A DNA stretch of 64,000 nt from positions 124,001 through 188,000 of the forward strand of contig CBDBUW010000015.1 of the NCBI GenBank assembly GCA_965212195.1, read 5' to 3'. Below the pieces are notes generated by a model. It ran no database searches. It was not told the DNA's origin and was given only the letters and a program-made list of their open reading frames with translations. The DNA is from JAJCYK01 sp965212195 (GTDB taxonomy: Bacteria; Bacteroidota; Bacteroidia; Cytophagales; Cyclobacteriaceae). Made by a program: the position numbers and the translations under genes. This document shows, piece by piece, positions 1 through 8,721 of the stretch. Position 1 is the first letter of the stretch. Each line of letters opens with the position of its first letter.

Positions 1-1706
1 CAGTAGTTACAGACGACAACGGTTGTACCAAAACCAGTACCATTACTATTGGCGCACCTAACCCTCAATTGAGCACGCAATTAGTAGTTGGTGAGCTTAC
101 TTGTGCCGGTGATGCCAACGCCACCGCCGATCTTACTATTAGCGGAGGTGAACAGCCTTATACCATTACCTGGTCTACCGGCGCCACCACCGAAGATGTG
201 TCTGGTCTGGGAGCAGGTACTTACACCGTTCGTATAGAAGATGTTAACGGATGTAGTGAGTTCCGAGCTTTTAGTATCGCCGAGCCTCAAGCTCTGGAGA
301 TCACAGCAGCCACGCTGACGGAAGTAAGTTGTGATGGTGAGAGCGACGGAACCATTGATATAACTGTTCAAAACGGAACTGCACCCTATACCTATAGCTG
401 GTCAAATGGAGCTACCACTGAGGATTTGACTGCAGTAGCTGCAGGCACCTATACCGTTTCCATAACGGATGCTAATGGGTGCGGTACCAACATGAGTTAT
501 GACATCATAGTTAATCCTGATAACACCAATTGTGATCCCGGCGACGGTGGTGATGGAAATGGCGATGGAAATGGCGACGGCGGTAACGGCGATGGCAATG
601 GAGACGGAACTGGTAATGACGATCCTTGTGTGAGAGACTGTAATGTGTGTGATGGCAAGATAAGTACACTTACCCTAAAGTACATGGGTATGGAAGAGAA
701 CGCCCAAGTTGTGGTAAAACAACGAAATGGAGGTCAGGTAGTCTACGAAGGAACCGTATCGGCCGATGATGAATTCACCTTCGTTGGCGCTGATAAGAAA
801 GGTACACTTTCTTCGGAGATCATCATATTTGTGAATGGTGCAGAAGCTACCAATATCCACACCAGTTGTTCACAGCCCATTGGTCCAGGACTAATCAGTG
901 GTGATTTCGAAGTGATTGCCGGTGAAAGTCGCAACGGAGGTCCTCTATGTCCGGTAGAGCCAGGCACTACCCAAGATGAGGATGATAAGCCTAAGGATGA
1001 AAATTGTGAGGAGTGCTTCTACAGCGAGATCCTAAATGTAGAGGTCAACGATGAAGGTTGTGTCAAGTACCAGGTGAAGGTTTCCAACAACGGCAACTGC
1101 GCCCATGCATTATCGCACTTTACCGTTCGAGTACCCTGTGGTATCGTTACTGATGCCAGTAACTCTGAGGGTTGGGCCATGGAGCTTAATTCCAAAGATC
1201 CTACCACCAACCTGTATGGGTTTAAGGTAGATGATATTCATGGATTCGCTGAAGATGGACAAGCGGGTAGTTTCACCGTAGAGTACACCGTGTGCTCCAA
1301 CGACAATGAAGATTGTCTGAAGGACCTCATGAGTGAAAGTGTGAAGGTAGCTTATAAAGCGGGTCAATGTGTAGCCATGGAGACCCTGGAAATTGACAAA
1401 AGCCTGGTGAATGGCGACGACGATGACGAAGAACAACCTATTACTTTTGTGAGGTTCAACGTATTTCCTAACCCCGTTCACAATGACAATAGTATAAATA
1501 TAGAGTTCACGCATGCCAATTTAGGTGAAGAAGTGATTGTTCAGATCCAGGGCTTGCGGGGACGCACTTTCAGCACCGCGACGGTCGTAATTACAGAGGA
1601 AAATCAAATCGTTCCTTTGTCAATGGCTGGTATCGACCCCGGTGTATATTTCCTAAGCGTTACCAGTCGACACAAGGTCTACACGGAAAAATTAATCATT
1701 AAATAG
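1..1706 (+). CDS. SprB-repeat protein with T9SS type A C-terminal sorting domain (5' partial)
   Basis: This is the 3' part of a large secreted adhesin-like protein. The frame is open from base 3 at the window edge, so the start lies outside; the first in-frame TTG at 69 is not a credible start because the repeat motif runs through it. Two SprB-type repeats are visible (PYTITWSTGATTEDVSGLGAGTYTV and PYTYSWSNGATTEDL-type blocks, each ending in DxNGC). They are followed by a low-complexity Gly/Asp/Asn linker at about 538-620, then a Cys-containing region with DUF11-like beta folds. The last ~80 residues (FPNPVHN..., ending KLIIK) are a T9SS type A sorting domain, which directs outer-membrane translocation and surface attachment. 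SprB-type proteins act in gliding or adhesion in Bacteroidota; that role is inferred. A terminator follows 46 bp downstream. Confidence 0.9.
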   Translation, partial: VVTDDNGCTKTSTITIGAPNPQLSTQLVVGELTCAGDANATADLTISGGEQPYTITWSTGATTEDVSGLGAGTYTVRIEDVNGCSEFRAFSIAEPQALEITAATLTEVSCDGESDGTIDITVQNGTAPYTYSWSNGATTEDLTAVAAGTYTVSITDANGCGTNMSYDIIVNPDNTNCDPGDGGDGNGDGNGDGGNGDGNGDGTGNDDPCVRDCNVCDGKISTLTLKYMGMEENAQVVVKQRNGGQVVYEGTVSADDEFTFVGADKKGTLSSEIIIFVNGAEATNIHTSCSQPIGPGLISGDFEVIAGESRNGGPLCPVEPGTTQDEDDKPKDENCEECFYSEILNVEVNDEGCVKYQVKVSNNGNCAHALSHFTVRVPCGIVTDASNSEGWAMELNSKDPTTNLYGFKVDDIHGFAEDGQAGSFTVEYTVCSNDNEDCLKDLMSESVKVAYKAGQCVAMETLEIDKSLVNGDDDDEEQPITFVRFNVFPNPVHNDNSINIEFTHANLGEEVIVQIQGLRGRTFSTATVVITEENQIVPLSMAGIDPGVYFLSVTSRHKVYTEKLIIK

Positions 1707-1751
1707 TATAGTAGATATTTAAGGATATAATCCACCTTGTGATTATCTCGA

Positions 1752-1790
1752 AAAGCGAGTGGAGAGTCATCTCAAAACTCGCTTTTTTTT
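1752..1790 (+). terminator. Rho-independent terminator after the SprB-repeat gene
   Basis: A perfect 9-bp stem, AAAGCGAGT (1752-1760) with ACTCGCTTT (1777-1785), has a 16-nt loop and runs into a T tract to 1790. It lies between the adhesin stop and the next gene's start. Confidence 0.8.
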
Positions 1791-1841
1791 TATGGCCTCC
1801 AGATTAATCCTTATATTGGAGACCAACCTTTTCCCAACATT

Positions 1842-3452
1842 ATGATAGTAAAGAGGTACTTGTTGGGGGTATTGATCCTAATGCTCCTAATCCAACAGTC
1901 CTATGCACAAGTGCTAAAAGCTCCCGAGCGAGCTGAAGGCGAAGGACCCTACGATCAACTGATAATCCGGGGAGCTACCCTGATCAATGGCACCGGGGCG
2001 CCGCCTATAGGTCCAGTTGACATAGTGATCCAGAATAACCGTATTAAGAACATTAAAGTGGTAGGGCAGCCCGGTGTACCCATCCCGCAAGACAATCGTC
2101 CTGCAGCTTCACCAGGCACCCATGAAATCGATGCACAAGGTATGTATGTCCTGCCTGGGTTTGTGGATATGCATGGGCACATCGGTGGAAAATCACAGGG
2201 AGCCCACGCGGAATATGTATTTAAGTTATGGATGTCGCATGGTGTTACTACCGTTCGGGACCCCTCCTGTGGCAATGGTTTGGATTGGGTGCTGGATCAA
2301 AAAAAGAAAAGCCAGCGCAACGAAATTACCGCACCCCGGATCATGGCCTATACTGCCTTTGGACAAGGCAGCTCCGAACCGATTTCCAACCCCGCCATGG
2401 CCAGAGAATGGGTGCGTAATAACGCCAAACAAGGAGCAGATGGAATAAAATTTTTCGGAACTCGGCCCGATATCATGAAGGCTGCCTTGGATGAAAACAA
2501 ACAACTGGGTTTGCGCTCAGCTTGTCACCACGCTCAAATGGATGTGGCATGGCTTAATGTGCTGCAAACTGCGCGCATGGGTCTTACTTCCATGGAGCAC
2601 TGGTATGGATTGCCCGAAGCGCTGTTTACCGATCGAACTATCCAGGACTATCCGTTGGATTATAATTATATGAACGAACAGCACCGGTTTGGGGAAGCCG
2701 GACGGTTGTGGCAGCAAGCGGCAAAACCGGGATCCGAAAAGTGGGAACAAGTGATGAAAGAGCTATTGGAGCTGGACTTCACCCTTGATCCTACGTTTAA
2801 TATTTACGAAGCCAGTAGGGATCTTATGCGAGCACGCCGGTCTGAGTGGCATGAGGAATACACTATGCCATCGTTATGGGAGTTTTACCAACCTAGTAAA
2901 ATCTCACACGGATCCTATTGGCACTACTGGGGTACGGAAGAGGAGATCAGTTGGAAGAAAAACTACCTATTGTGGATGCAGTTTGTGAACGAATATAAAA
3001 ACCGTGGTGGTCGGGTAACCGCCGGATCCGACAGCGGATTTATTTTCCAGCTTTACGGTTTTGCCTATGTCCGTGAGCTGGAACTGCTTAGGGAAGCGGG
3101 CTTCCATCCCCTGGAGGTGATCCGCGCCGCCACCTTGAAAGGAGCCGAAGCCCTGGGTCTGGAAGATCAGATCGGCTCTGTGGAAGTAGGTAAACTGGCC
3201 GATATGATCATTGTGGAAGAAAACCCCCTGGCAAATCTAAAATCCTTATATGGTACCGGAGCTATTAAGCTCACCGACGACAATGAAGTAGTACGCGTGG
3301 GGGGAGTTAAATACACTATCAAGGACGGGATTGTCTACGATGCTAAGATGTTGTTGGATGATGTGAAGCAAATGGTAGCCAAAGAAAAGGCTGCCCAAAA
3401 TTATGAGATCTACCAGCCCGGTAAGAAGCCTATAAAAGAGCCCGAAGGATGA
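1842..3452 (+). CDS. secreted amidohydrolase family protein (imidazolonepropionase-like)
   Basis: A 536-residue metal-dependent hydrolase of the amidohydrolase superfamily, probably periplasmic or extracellular because it starts with a hydrophobic signal peptide ending SYA-Q. The N-terminal beta part (IIRGATLINGTG...) leads to the metal-ligand motif MHGH at residues ~110-113. Further candidate metal ligands are His229/His230 (ACHHAQ) and Asp397 (AGSDSG). The C-terminal GSVEVGKLADMIIVEENPL block is typical of this family. The substrate cannot be told from sequence; relatives act on dipeptides, imidazolones or cyclic amides. Its stop overlaps the start of the next gene as ATGA, so the two are very likely cotranscribed and translationally coupled. 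Confidence 0.85.
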   Translation: MIVKRYLLGVLILMLLIQQSYAQVLKAPERAEGEGPYDQLIIRGATLINGTGAPPIGPVDIVIQNNRIKNIKVVGQPGVPIPQDNRPAASPGTHEIDAQGMYVLPGFVDMHGHIGGKSQGAHAEYVFKLWMSHGVTTVRDPSCGNGLDWVLDQKKKSQRNEITAPRIMAYTAFGQGSSEPISNPAMAREWVRNNAKQGADGIKFFGTRPDIMKAALDENKQLGLRSACHHAQMDVAWLNVLQTARMGLTSMEHWYGLPEALFTDRTIQDYPLDYNYMNEQHRFGEAGRLWQQAAKPGSEKWEQVMKELLELDFTLDPTFNIYEASRDLMRARRSEWHEEYTMPSLWEFYQPSKISHGSYWHYWGTEEEISWKKNYLLWMQFVNEYKNRGGRVTAGSDSGFIFQLYGFAYVRELELLREAGFHPLEVIRAATLKGAEALGLEDQIGSVEVGKLADMIIVEENPLANLKSLYGTGAIKLTDDNEVVRVGGVKYTIKDGIVYDAKMLLDDVKQMVAKEKAAQNYEIYQPGKKPIKEPEG

Positions 3453-4417
3453 TAGCACGTCTTCTTTACTTACCGCTGGCATTAGCTGTTTTACTGGGTT
3501 GCGAAAGTCAAAATAAAACTTCCACAGAGGTAGAAGAGCCGAAACCTGAAGCCACTTCCTTATCTGGAAAACCATTGTTTCCCAAGTTCTATTCAGAAGA
3601 AGTGAAGCAAAAAAGAACTGAGGAATGGAGACAAGCCCAAGCCGAATATCAAAGGGACTCCACCGATCTGGAGAATATTATCTGGTATGGTCGGCGAACC
3701 GCTTATCTTCAACATTACGGCAAAGCCCTGGAAATCTATTCCCGGGGGCTACAACTGTTCCCTCAAAGTGCCCGACTTTACCGTCACCGAGGACACCGCT
3801 ACATCAGCACACGACAATTCGATAATGCTATTGAAGATTTCGAAAGAGCTGCTCAGTTAATTGAAGGACAGCCGTTAATCACCGAACCAGATGGTCTGCC
3901 CAACAAATTCAACATACCTCTGGGCAATACCCAATTCAACATATATTACCACTGGGGGCTGGCTCACTATTTAAAAGGCAATTTTAAGCAAGCCATCCCC
4001 ATATATGAGGAGTGCTTAAAATATTGCAATAACGATGACTTGATGGTAGCTACCGTAGATTGGCTCTACATGTCATATCGGCGTAACCAAGATACCCTGC
4101 AGGCCGCCCAACTATTGGAGCGCATCCATCAGGATATGAAGATCATCGAAAATCAAAGTTACTTTCGACGCCTCATGATGTACCAAGGCCTGGAATCTGC
4201 TGACTCCCTGTTGCAGATAGCTGATGAAGATGATCTGGATGCCAAATACCTGACCCTGGCAACACAAGGTTATGGAGTAGCCAATTGGTATCACTATCAT
4301 TTTGAAATGGACAAAGCCCGGGACCTGTTGCAACAAATTATTGCTACTGACAGCTGGGCCGCGTTTGGGTATATTGCCGCGGAAGCAGATCTCCACCGTT
4401 TAAAAACCCAGCCATAA
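3449..4417 (+). CDS. TPR-repeat lipoprotein
   Basis: A 322-residue protein with a lipoprotein signal (LAVLLGC, Cys at about residue 18). Several degenerate tetratricopeptide repeats follow, for example AEYQRDSTDLENIIWYGRRTAY, ALEIYSRGLQLFP and AIEDFERAAQL. Such proteins usually act as scaffolds on the periplasmic face of the outer membrane. The ATGA overlap with the upstream amidohydrolase suggests they work together; the substrate or partner is unknown. The ORF continues almost into the minus-strand terminator that follows. Confidence 0.8.
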   Translation: MIARLLYLPLALAVLLGCESQNKTSTEVEEPKPEATSLSGKPLFPKFYSEEVKQKRTEEWRQAQAEYQRDSTDLENIIWYGRRTAYLQHYGKALEIYSRGLQLFPQSARLYRHRGHRYISTRQFDNAIEDFERAAQLIEGQPLITEPDGLPNKFNIPLGNTQFNIYYHWGLAHYLKGNFKQAIPIYEECLKYCNNDDLMVATVDWLYMSYRRNQDTLQAAQLLERIHQDMKIIENQSYFRRLMMYQGLESADSLLQIADEDDLDAKYLTLATQGYGVANWYHYHFEMDKARDLLQQIIATDSWAAFGYIAAEADLHRLKTQP

Positions 4418-4440
4418 AAAAAGGGAGGTGTTATCCTCCC
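4416..4440 (-). terminator. Second (outer) minus-strand terminator behind clpB
   Basis: On the minus strand GGGAGG-ATAACA-CCTCCC is followed by seven T (plus-strand A run 4416-4422). The plus strand has no T run, so this works for minus-strand transcripts. The same stem recurs at 4650-4667, so it appears to be part of a duplicated clpB tail. Confidence 0.65.
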
Positions 4441-4488
4441 ACAGGTTCTCAAAATTAGTAGGGCCAGGCCCCTATAAGGACTGGACGG

Positions 4489-4560
4489 CAGATAGTAAAA
4501 TATCTCTGCTCGATCCAGAGTTGGCATTCTATTATACGATGTATCGAAGCCCATTGTTTA
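4489..4560 (-). pseudogene. Decayed duplicate of the clpB 3' end
   Basis: The minus-strand reading near 4490-4545 gives TLDRAEIFYYL, which lines up with the true ClpB C-terminus TNLDQVEI-stop-NYLL. At DNA level GCAGATAGT...ATATCTCT...TCCAGA...TCTAT is shared with 4722-4770. It stands at a similar distance (66 versus about 74 bp) behind a matching GGGAGG/CCTCCC terminator. The stop codon is changed to TTT in this copy. It is a fragment, not a functional gene. Confidence 0.6.
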
Positions 4561-4642
4561 GTATAACCGCAAAAAGTAACAGGAACTTCACATGGTATAT
4601 ATCTAAGACCACACAAAACCCAAAAGGTTTAAAATTGGACAT

Positions 4643-4668
4643 AAAAAAAGGGAGGTTTGTGCCTCCCC
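4643..4668 (-). terminator. Terminator immediately downstream of clpB
   Basis: Read on the minus strand, a GGGAGG (from 4662-4667) pairs with CCTCCC (4650-4655) across a 6-nt loop and leads into seven T (plus-strand A run 4643-4649). It lies 64-90 bp after the clpB stop. Confidence 0.75.
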
Positions 4669-4731
4669 GGGTATTTGGTTTGATTATGGCCCCGACAATT
4701 ATCGAGGCGTTAAACTGGAAAGCAGATAGTT

Positions 4732-7344
4732 TTATATCTCTACTTGGTCCAGATTAGTGAACTCTATACTATTGTTACCTGCAAGAGTTATGCCAACTAT
4801 TGAATCTTTATCAATTTTTCCTGCCAAAATTTCTTTAGACAGGGAATTCAGCAATTCTCGCTGCAGCACCCTTTTCAGGGGGCGCGCTCCAAATTGGGGG
4901 TCGTAGCCAAGCTCTGCCAAGTGGGTCAACACTTTGTCATCGGCCTCCAGTTTAATGCCTGACTCCTGCAACCTTAATTGTATCAATTTGAACTGTATGC
5001 CCACAATTTTACGCATATCCTGCTTGGAAAGGGGTTTAAACATAATAGTTTCATCGATGCGGTTGAGAAATTCAGGGCGCATGGACTGTTTCAATAGATT
5101 GAATACCTCGGTCTGCACCCGTTCCAGCACCTGCTCCTGGTTTGACTCATTAATACCCTCAAAAGCCTCCTGAATTAAGTGCGAGCCCAGGTTAGTTGTC
5201 ATTATGATAATGGTATTCTTAAAATTAGCAACTCGCCCCTTATTGTCCGTCAAGCGTCCGTCATCGAGCACTTGTAACAAAATATTGAACACATCGGGAT
5301 GCGCTTTCTCAATCTCGTCCAACAGGATTACAGAGTAAGGCTTCCTACGAACCGCCTCCGTTAGCTGCCCCCCTTCGTCGTATCCTACATAGCCGGGAGG
5401 TGCTCCAATCAATCTGCTGACTGCATGCCGCTCCTGGTACTCCGACATATCGATGCGTACCATGGCATTTTCATCGTTGAATAGAAAATCGGCCAGTGAT
5501 TTGGCCAGCTCGGTTTTACCAACTCCGGTGGTGCCCAAGAATATAAAGGAACCTATAGGACGCTTGGGATCTTGCAGACCAGCCCTGCTGCGCCGGACCG
5601 CATCGGATAGGGCTTGTATGGCCTCATCCTGACCCGCTACCCGATTGCGTAATTCTTCCTCAAGGTGTAGCAATTTATCACGGTCGCCCTGCAGCATTTT
5701 AGCCACGGGAATGCCCGTCCATTTAGCCACCACCTCAGCTATATCTTCAGCATCCACTTCTTCCTTAAGCAATGAGCCGCTGTTGTGTAAGTCCTTCAGT
5801 TGATCTTTTAAGCTTTCCAACAACTCCTCACTTTCCTTGATCTTTCCATAGCGCAACTCTGCTACCAGTCCGTAGTCGCCGGAACGTTCTGCTTGCTCCG
5901 CCTCCAGTCGATACTGCTCGATCTTTTCTTTTTCTTCCTGCACAGTAGAGATCAGGGACTTTTCATTTTCCCATTGTGCTTTTAGCTCATTCTTCTTATC
6001 GGTGAGATCCGCAATTTCCTTGGATAGCTGATCCTCTTTTTCCTGATCTTTCTCCCGGCGTATGGCTTCTCTTTCGATTTCCAGTTGCATGATGCGCCGT
6101 TGTAGCTCGTCCAGTTCTTCGGGCAGCGAATCGATTTCAATGCGCAATTTTGCTGCCGCTTCATCCATCAGGTCAATAGCCTTGTCCGGTAGAAACCTGT
6201 CCGATATATAGCGATGAGAGAGTTCCACCGCTTGTATTACCGCATCGTCTTTCACTCTAACCCCGTGATGCAACTCATACTTGTCCTTAATCCCTCTTAG
6301 AATACTGATGGCATCAGTCACGTTGGGCTCATCAACGGTAACCGTTTGAAACCTACGCTCCAATGCTTTGTCTTTTTCAATATATTTTTGGTATTCCTTT
6401 AAAGTAGTGGCACCGATAGCATGCAACTCGCCCCGGGCTAAGGCGGGTTTTAGGAGGTTTGCGGCATCCATGGCACTGTCTCCTCCCGCTCCGGCTCCGA
6501 TCAAGGTGTGGATCTCGTCAATAAACAGGATGATTTCTCCATTGGAATCGGTAACTTCTTTAATCACCGCTTTTAATCTTTCTTCAAACTCCCCTTTGTA
6601 TTTTGCGCCTGCTACCAATAAGCCCATGTCCAGGCTGATCAACGTTTTACTCTTCAGGTTTTCAGGAACGTCACCATCCACAATACGCTGGGCCATGCCC
6701 TCTACGATGGCGGTTTTACCCACTCCGGGCTCACCTAGCAACATGGGGTTGTTCTTGGTACGTCTGGAAAGAATCTGAAGTACTCTGCGGATTTCTTCAT
6801 CACGGCCAATAACCGGATCAATCTTGCCCTGGCGGGCCATTTGATTGAGGTTCTTACTATACCGCTCCAGACTCTTATATTTGGCCTCTGCATTTTGATC
6901 GGTTACACTGTTGCCTCCCCGAAGTTCCTTGATGGCTGCTATAAGCTCCACCTTTACGAAACCTGCATCCTTCATGAGTTGTCCAACCTTATCCTTACCT
7001 TCCAGCAACCCCAAAAGCATGTGCTCAATAGCCACATATTCGTCCTTAAATTCTTTAAGGTATTGGGTAGCTTTGGTTAATGCCGCATGAGCCGTATTGG
7101 AAAGATAGGGCTGCTGCCCGCTAACCTTGGGGTAGCCGTTTATAGTTTCATCAAGCTTGTCCTCCAACAACCCGCGGTTGACATTGAGTTTCTGCAGGAT
7201 GAAGGATATTACATTTTCGTCACTGCCTAAAACTGCTTTTAGCAAGTGTCCTGTTTCAATAGCCTGTTGCTGATTGCCCGATGCAATTTCTGTGGCTTTT
7301 TGTAAAGCCTCTTGTGATTTTATGGTATAGTTATTCAGATTCAT
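4732..7344 (-). CDS. clpB: ATP-dependent chaperone ClpB (Hsp100 disaggregase)
   Basis: An 870-residue protein, the usual ClpB length. It has the N-terminal Clp repeat domain (NNYTIKSQEALQKA start), a first AAA+ module with Walker A GEPGVGKT (about residue 205) and Walker B LFIDEIHTL, and a long coiled-coil middle domain (EIERE...KEDQ region, about 410-530) that distinguishes ClpB from ClpA/ClpC. The second AAA+ module has GTTGVGKT (about 604), the pore loop GYVGYDEGG and the sensor-2 GARPLKR. It is a cytoplasmic hexamer that pulls aggregated proteins apart with DnaK. It is monocistronic: its own promoter region lies in the 258-bp gap to the divergent TRAP gene, and a terminator follows. No CIRCE-like element was seen upstream. 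Confidence 0.97.
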   Translation of the reverse strand: MNLNNYTIKSQEALQKATEIASGNQQQAIETGHLLKAVLGSDENVISFILQKLNVNRGLLEDKLDETINGYPKVSGQQPYLSNTAHAALTKATQYLKEFKDEYVAIEHMLLGLLEGKDKVGQLMKDAGFVKVELIAAIKELRGGNSVTDQNAEAKYKSLERYSKNLNQMARQGKIDPVIGRDEEIRRVLQILSRRTKNNPMLLGEPGVGKTAIVEGMAQRIVDGDVPENLKSKTLISLDMGLLVAGAKYKGEFEERLKAVIKEVTDSNGEIILFIDEIHTLIGAGAGGDSAMDAANLLKPALARGELHAIGATTLKEYQKYIEKDKALERRFQTVTVDEPNVTDAISILRGIKDKYELHHGVRVKDDAVIQAVELSHRYISDRFLPDKAIDLMDEAAAKLRIEIDSLPEELDELQRRIMQLEIEREAIRREKDQEKEDQLSKEIADLTDKKNELKAQWENEKSLISTVQEEKEKIEQYRLEAEQAERSGDYGLVAELRYGKIKESEELLESLKDQLKDLHNSGSLLKEEVDAEDIAEVVAKWTGIPVAKMLQGDRDKLLHLEEELRNRVAGQDEAIQALSDAVRRSRAGLQDPKRPIGSFIFLGTTGVGKTELAKSLADFLFNDENAMVRIDMSEYQERHAVSRLIGAPPGYVGYDEGGQLTEAVRRKPYSVILLDEIEKAHPDVFNILLQVLDDGRLTDNKGRVANFKNTIIIMTTNLGSHLIQEAFEGINESNQEQVLERVQTEVFNLLKQSMRPEFLNRIDETIMFKPLSKQDMRKIVGIQFKLIQLRLQESGIKLEADDKVLTHLAELGYDPQFGARPLKRVLQRELLNSLSKEILAGKIDKDSIVGITLAGNNSIEFTNLDQVEI

Positions 7345-7552
7345 TTCCTTTTTCTACTGTTCGTTTTAGATCATCAAACCCTGCACCAATTGAAAAAAGC
7401 GGTTGAAAAACTGCAATTTTGACAGGAGAAAGGCCCAATTTTTATTAGAATAAGACAATTTGACGGTCTTTATCAATTTTCTTAGTCTAAATCACATGTG
7501 GGGGCGGACCACCTCGGGGCTATTTTTCATTGAGGTGCTTGGACCAGCTTAT

Positions 7553-7584
7553 TTTTTGAGAAAACATTTGAGCGCCTATCTTTA
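7553..7584 (+). promoter_or_regulatory. Candidate Bacteroidota-type promoter for the TRAP binding-protein gene
   Basis: TTG at 7556-7558, an 18-bp spacer, then TATCTTTA at 7577-7584, a 7/8 match to the phylum's TAnnTTTG -7 element. It sits 19 bp before the ATG at 7603. Confidence 0.4.
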
Positions 7585-7602
7585 TGGTGTAATCCAATAT
7601 TT

Positions 7603-8721
7603 ATGTCAATCGATCGTCGCAATTTCATAAAGAAGTCAGCCGCCTCCGCTATTACCGCTGGACTGGCAGGTTCTTGCGCTCTGCCTGAAGAGAAATCAGC
7701 AATAGAGACTCCTTATATAAATTTCAACAATACCTATGAATGGAAAATAACCACTACCTGGCCGCCTAATTTTCCGGTGACCGGCGAAGGGTGTAACTAC
7801 TTTGCTCAGTGGGTTGAAGAGATGTCAGGAGGCAGAATGAAGATCCGTGTTTATGGAGGGGGCGAACTGGTGCCACCTTTGGAAAGTTTTGAGGCCGTTA
7901 GCAACGGGGCTATTGAAATGGGACACGGCGCAGCTTACTACTGGGCCGGCAAAGCGCCAGCTTCCCAATTTTTTGCAGCGGTACCTTTTGGCATGAATTA
8001 CCAGCAAATGAATGCCTGGATCGTAGCCGGCGGAGGCCGTCAGCTTTGGGAAGAACTTTATGACCGTTTTGACCTTATGCCCATGATCTGCGGAAATACC
8101 GGGGTTCAAATGGGCGGCTGGTATAACAAGGAGATCAATACTATCGACGACCTCAAAGGATTAAAAATGCGTATGCCCGGCTTGGGAGGAAAAGTTTTGG
8201 CCCGGGCGGGTGGCACCGCCTTGCTGGTAGCCGGTGGTGAGATCTATACCAACCTGGAAAGAGGGGTTATTGACGCTACTGAATGGATTGGGCCTTATCA
8301 CGACTACAAGATGGGGTTTCACCGGGTTGCTAAGTACTATTATTACCCTGGGTGGCACGAGCCGGGGCCCGTATTGGAATTGATCGTGAATAAGAGCAAG
8401 TTTCTCAAACTACCCTCCGATCTTCAGACTATTATCCGCACTGCCGCTTTCCGATCTAATGTGTGGATGGGAGCAGAATTTGATGCCCAGAATTTTATCT
8501 ATCTGGACAAGATCATTAAAGAGGGAAACGTAGACATTCGACCCTTTCCCAAAGAAGTGCTTGAAAAACTGCGGCAGTACACCGATGAAGTAATACAGGA
8601 GCTTGTTGAGCAAGATGCCGACAGCAAAAAGATCTACCAAGCTTATAACACCTTCCGCAACGGCCTGAATAGATGGTCGGCCATCAGTGAAAAGGAATAC
8701 TATCAGAAGTTGATGGGCTAA
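7603..8721 (+). CDS. TRAP transporter substrate-binding protein (DctP family)
   Basis: A 372-residue periplasmic solute receptor. The N-terminus DRRNFIKK followed by a hydrophobic Ala/Gly stretch is a twin-arginine signal; a Cys at ~25 (AGSC) could also be lipidated. The body has DctP family features: WKITTTWPPNFP, the GGGELVP/FEAVSNGAIEMGH block, and LKGLKMRMPGLGGKVL with a ligand-contacting Arg, then ERGVIDATEWIGPYHD. Tat-exported receptors of this kind with MGHGAAYYWAGK usually bind small organic acids; the ligand is not determined here. The permease genes lie convergent and the stop codons overlap (TAA 8719-8721 against TAG 8718-8720), so the receptor is not in the permease operon. Confidence 0.9.
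   Translation: MSIDRRNFIKKSAASAITAGLAGSCALPEEKSAIETPYINFNNTYEWKITTTWPPNFPVTGEGCNYFAQWVEEMSGGRMKIRVYGGGELVPPLESFEAVSNGAIEMGHGAAYYWAGKAPASQFFAAVPFGMNYQQMNAWIVAGGGRQLWEELYDRFDLMPMICGNTGVQMGGWYNKEINTIDDLKGLKMRMPGLGGKVLARAGGTALLVAGGEIYTNLERGVIDATEWIGPYHDYKMGFHRVAKYYYYPGWHEPGPVLELIVNKSKFLKLPSDLQTIIRTAAFRSNVWMGAEFDAQNFIYLDKIIKEGNVDIRPFPKEVLEKLRQYTDEVIQELVEQDADSKKIYQAYNTFRNGLNRWSAISEKEYYQKLMG

Noticed and set aside
6368..6778. Long open frame antisense to clpB
   Set aside because: Shadow of the conserved ATPase coding sequence in a GC-rich phase; no start context or family.
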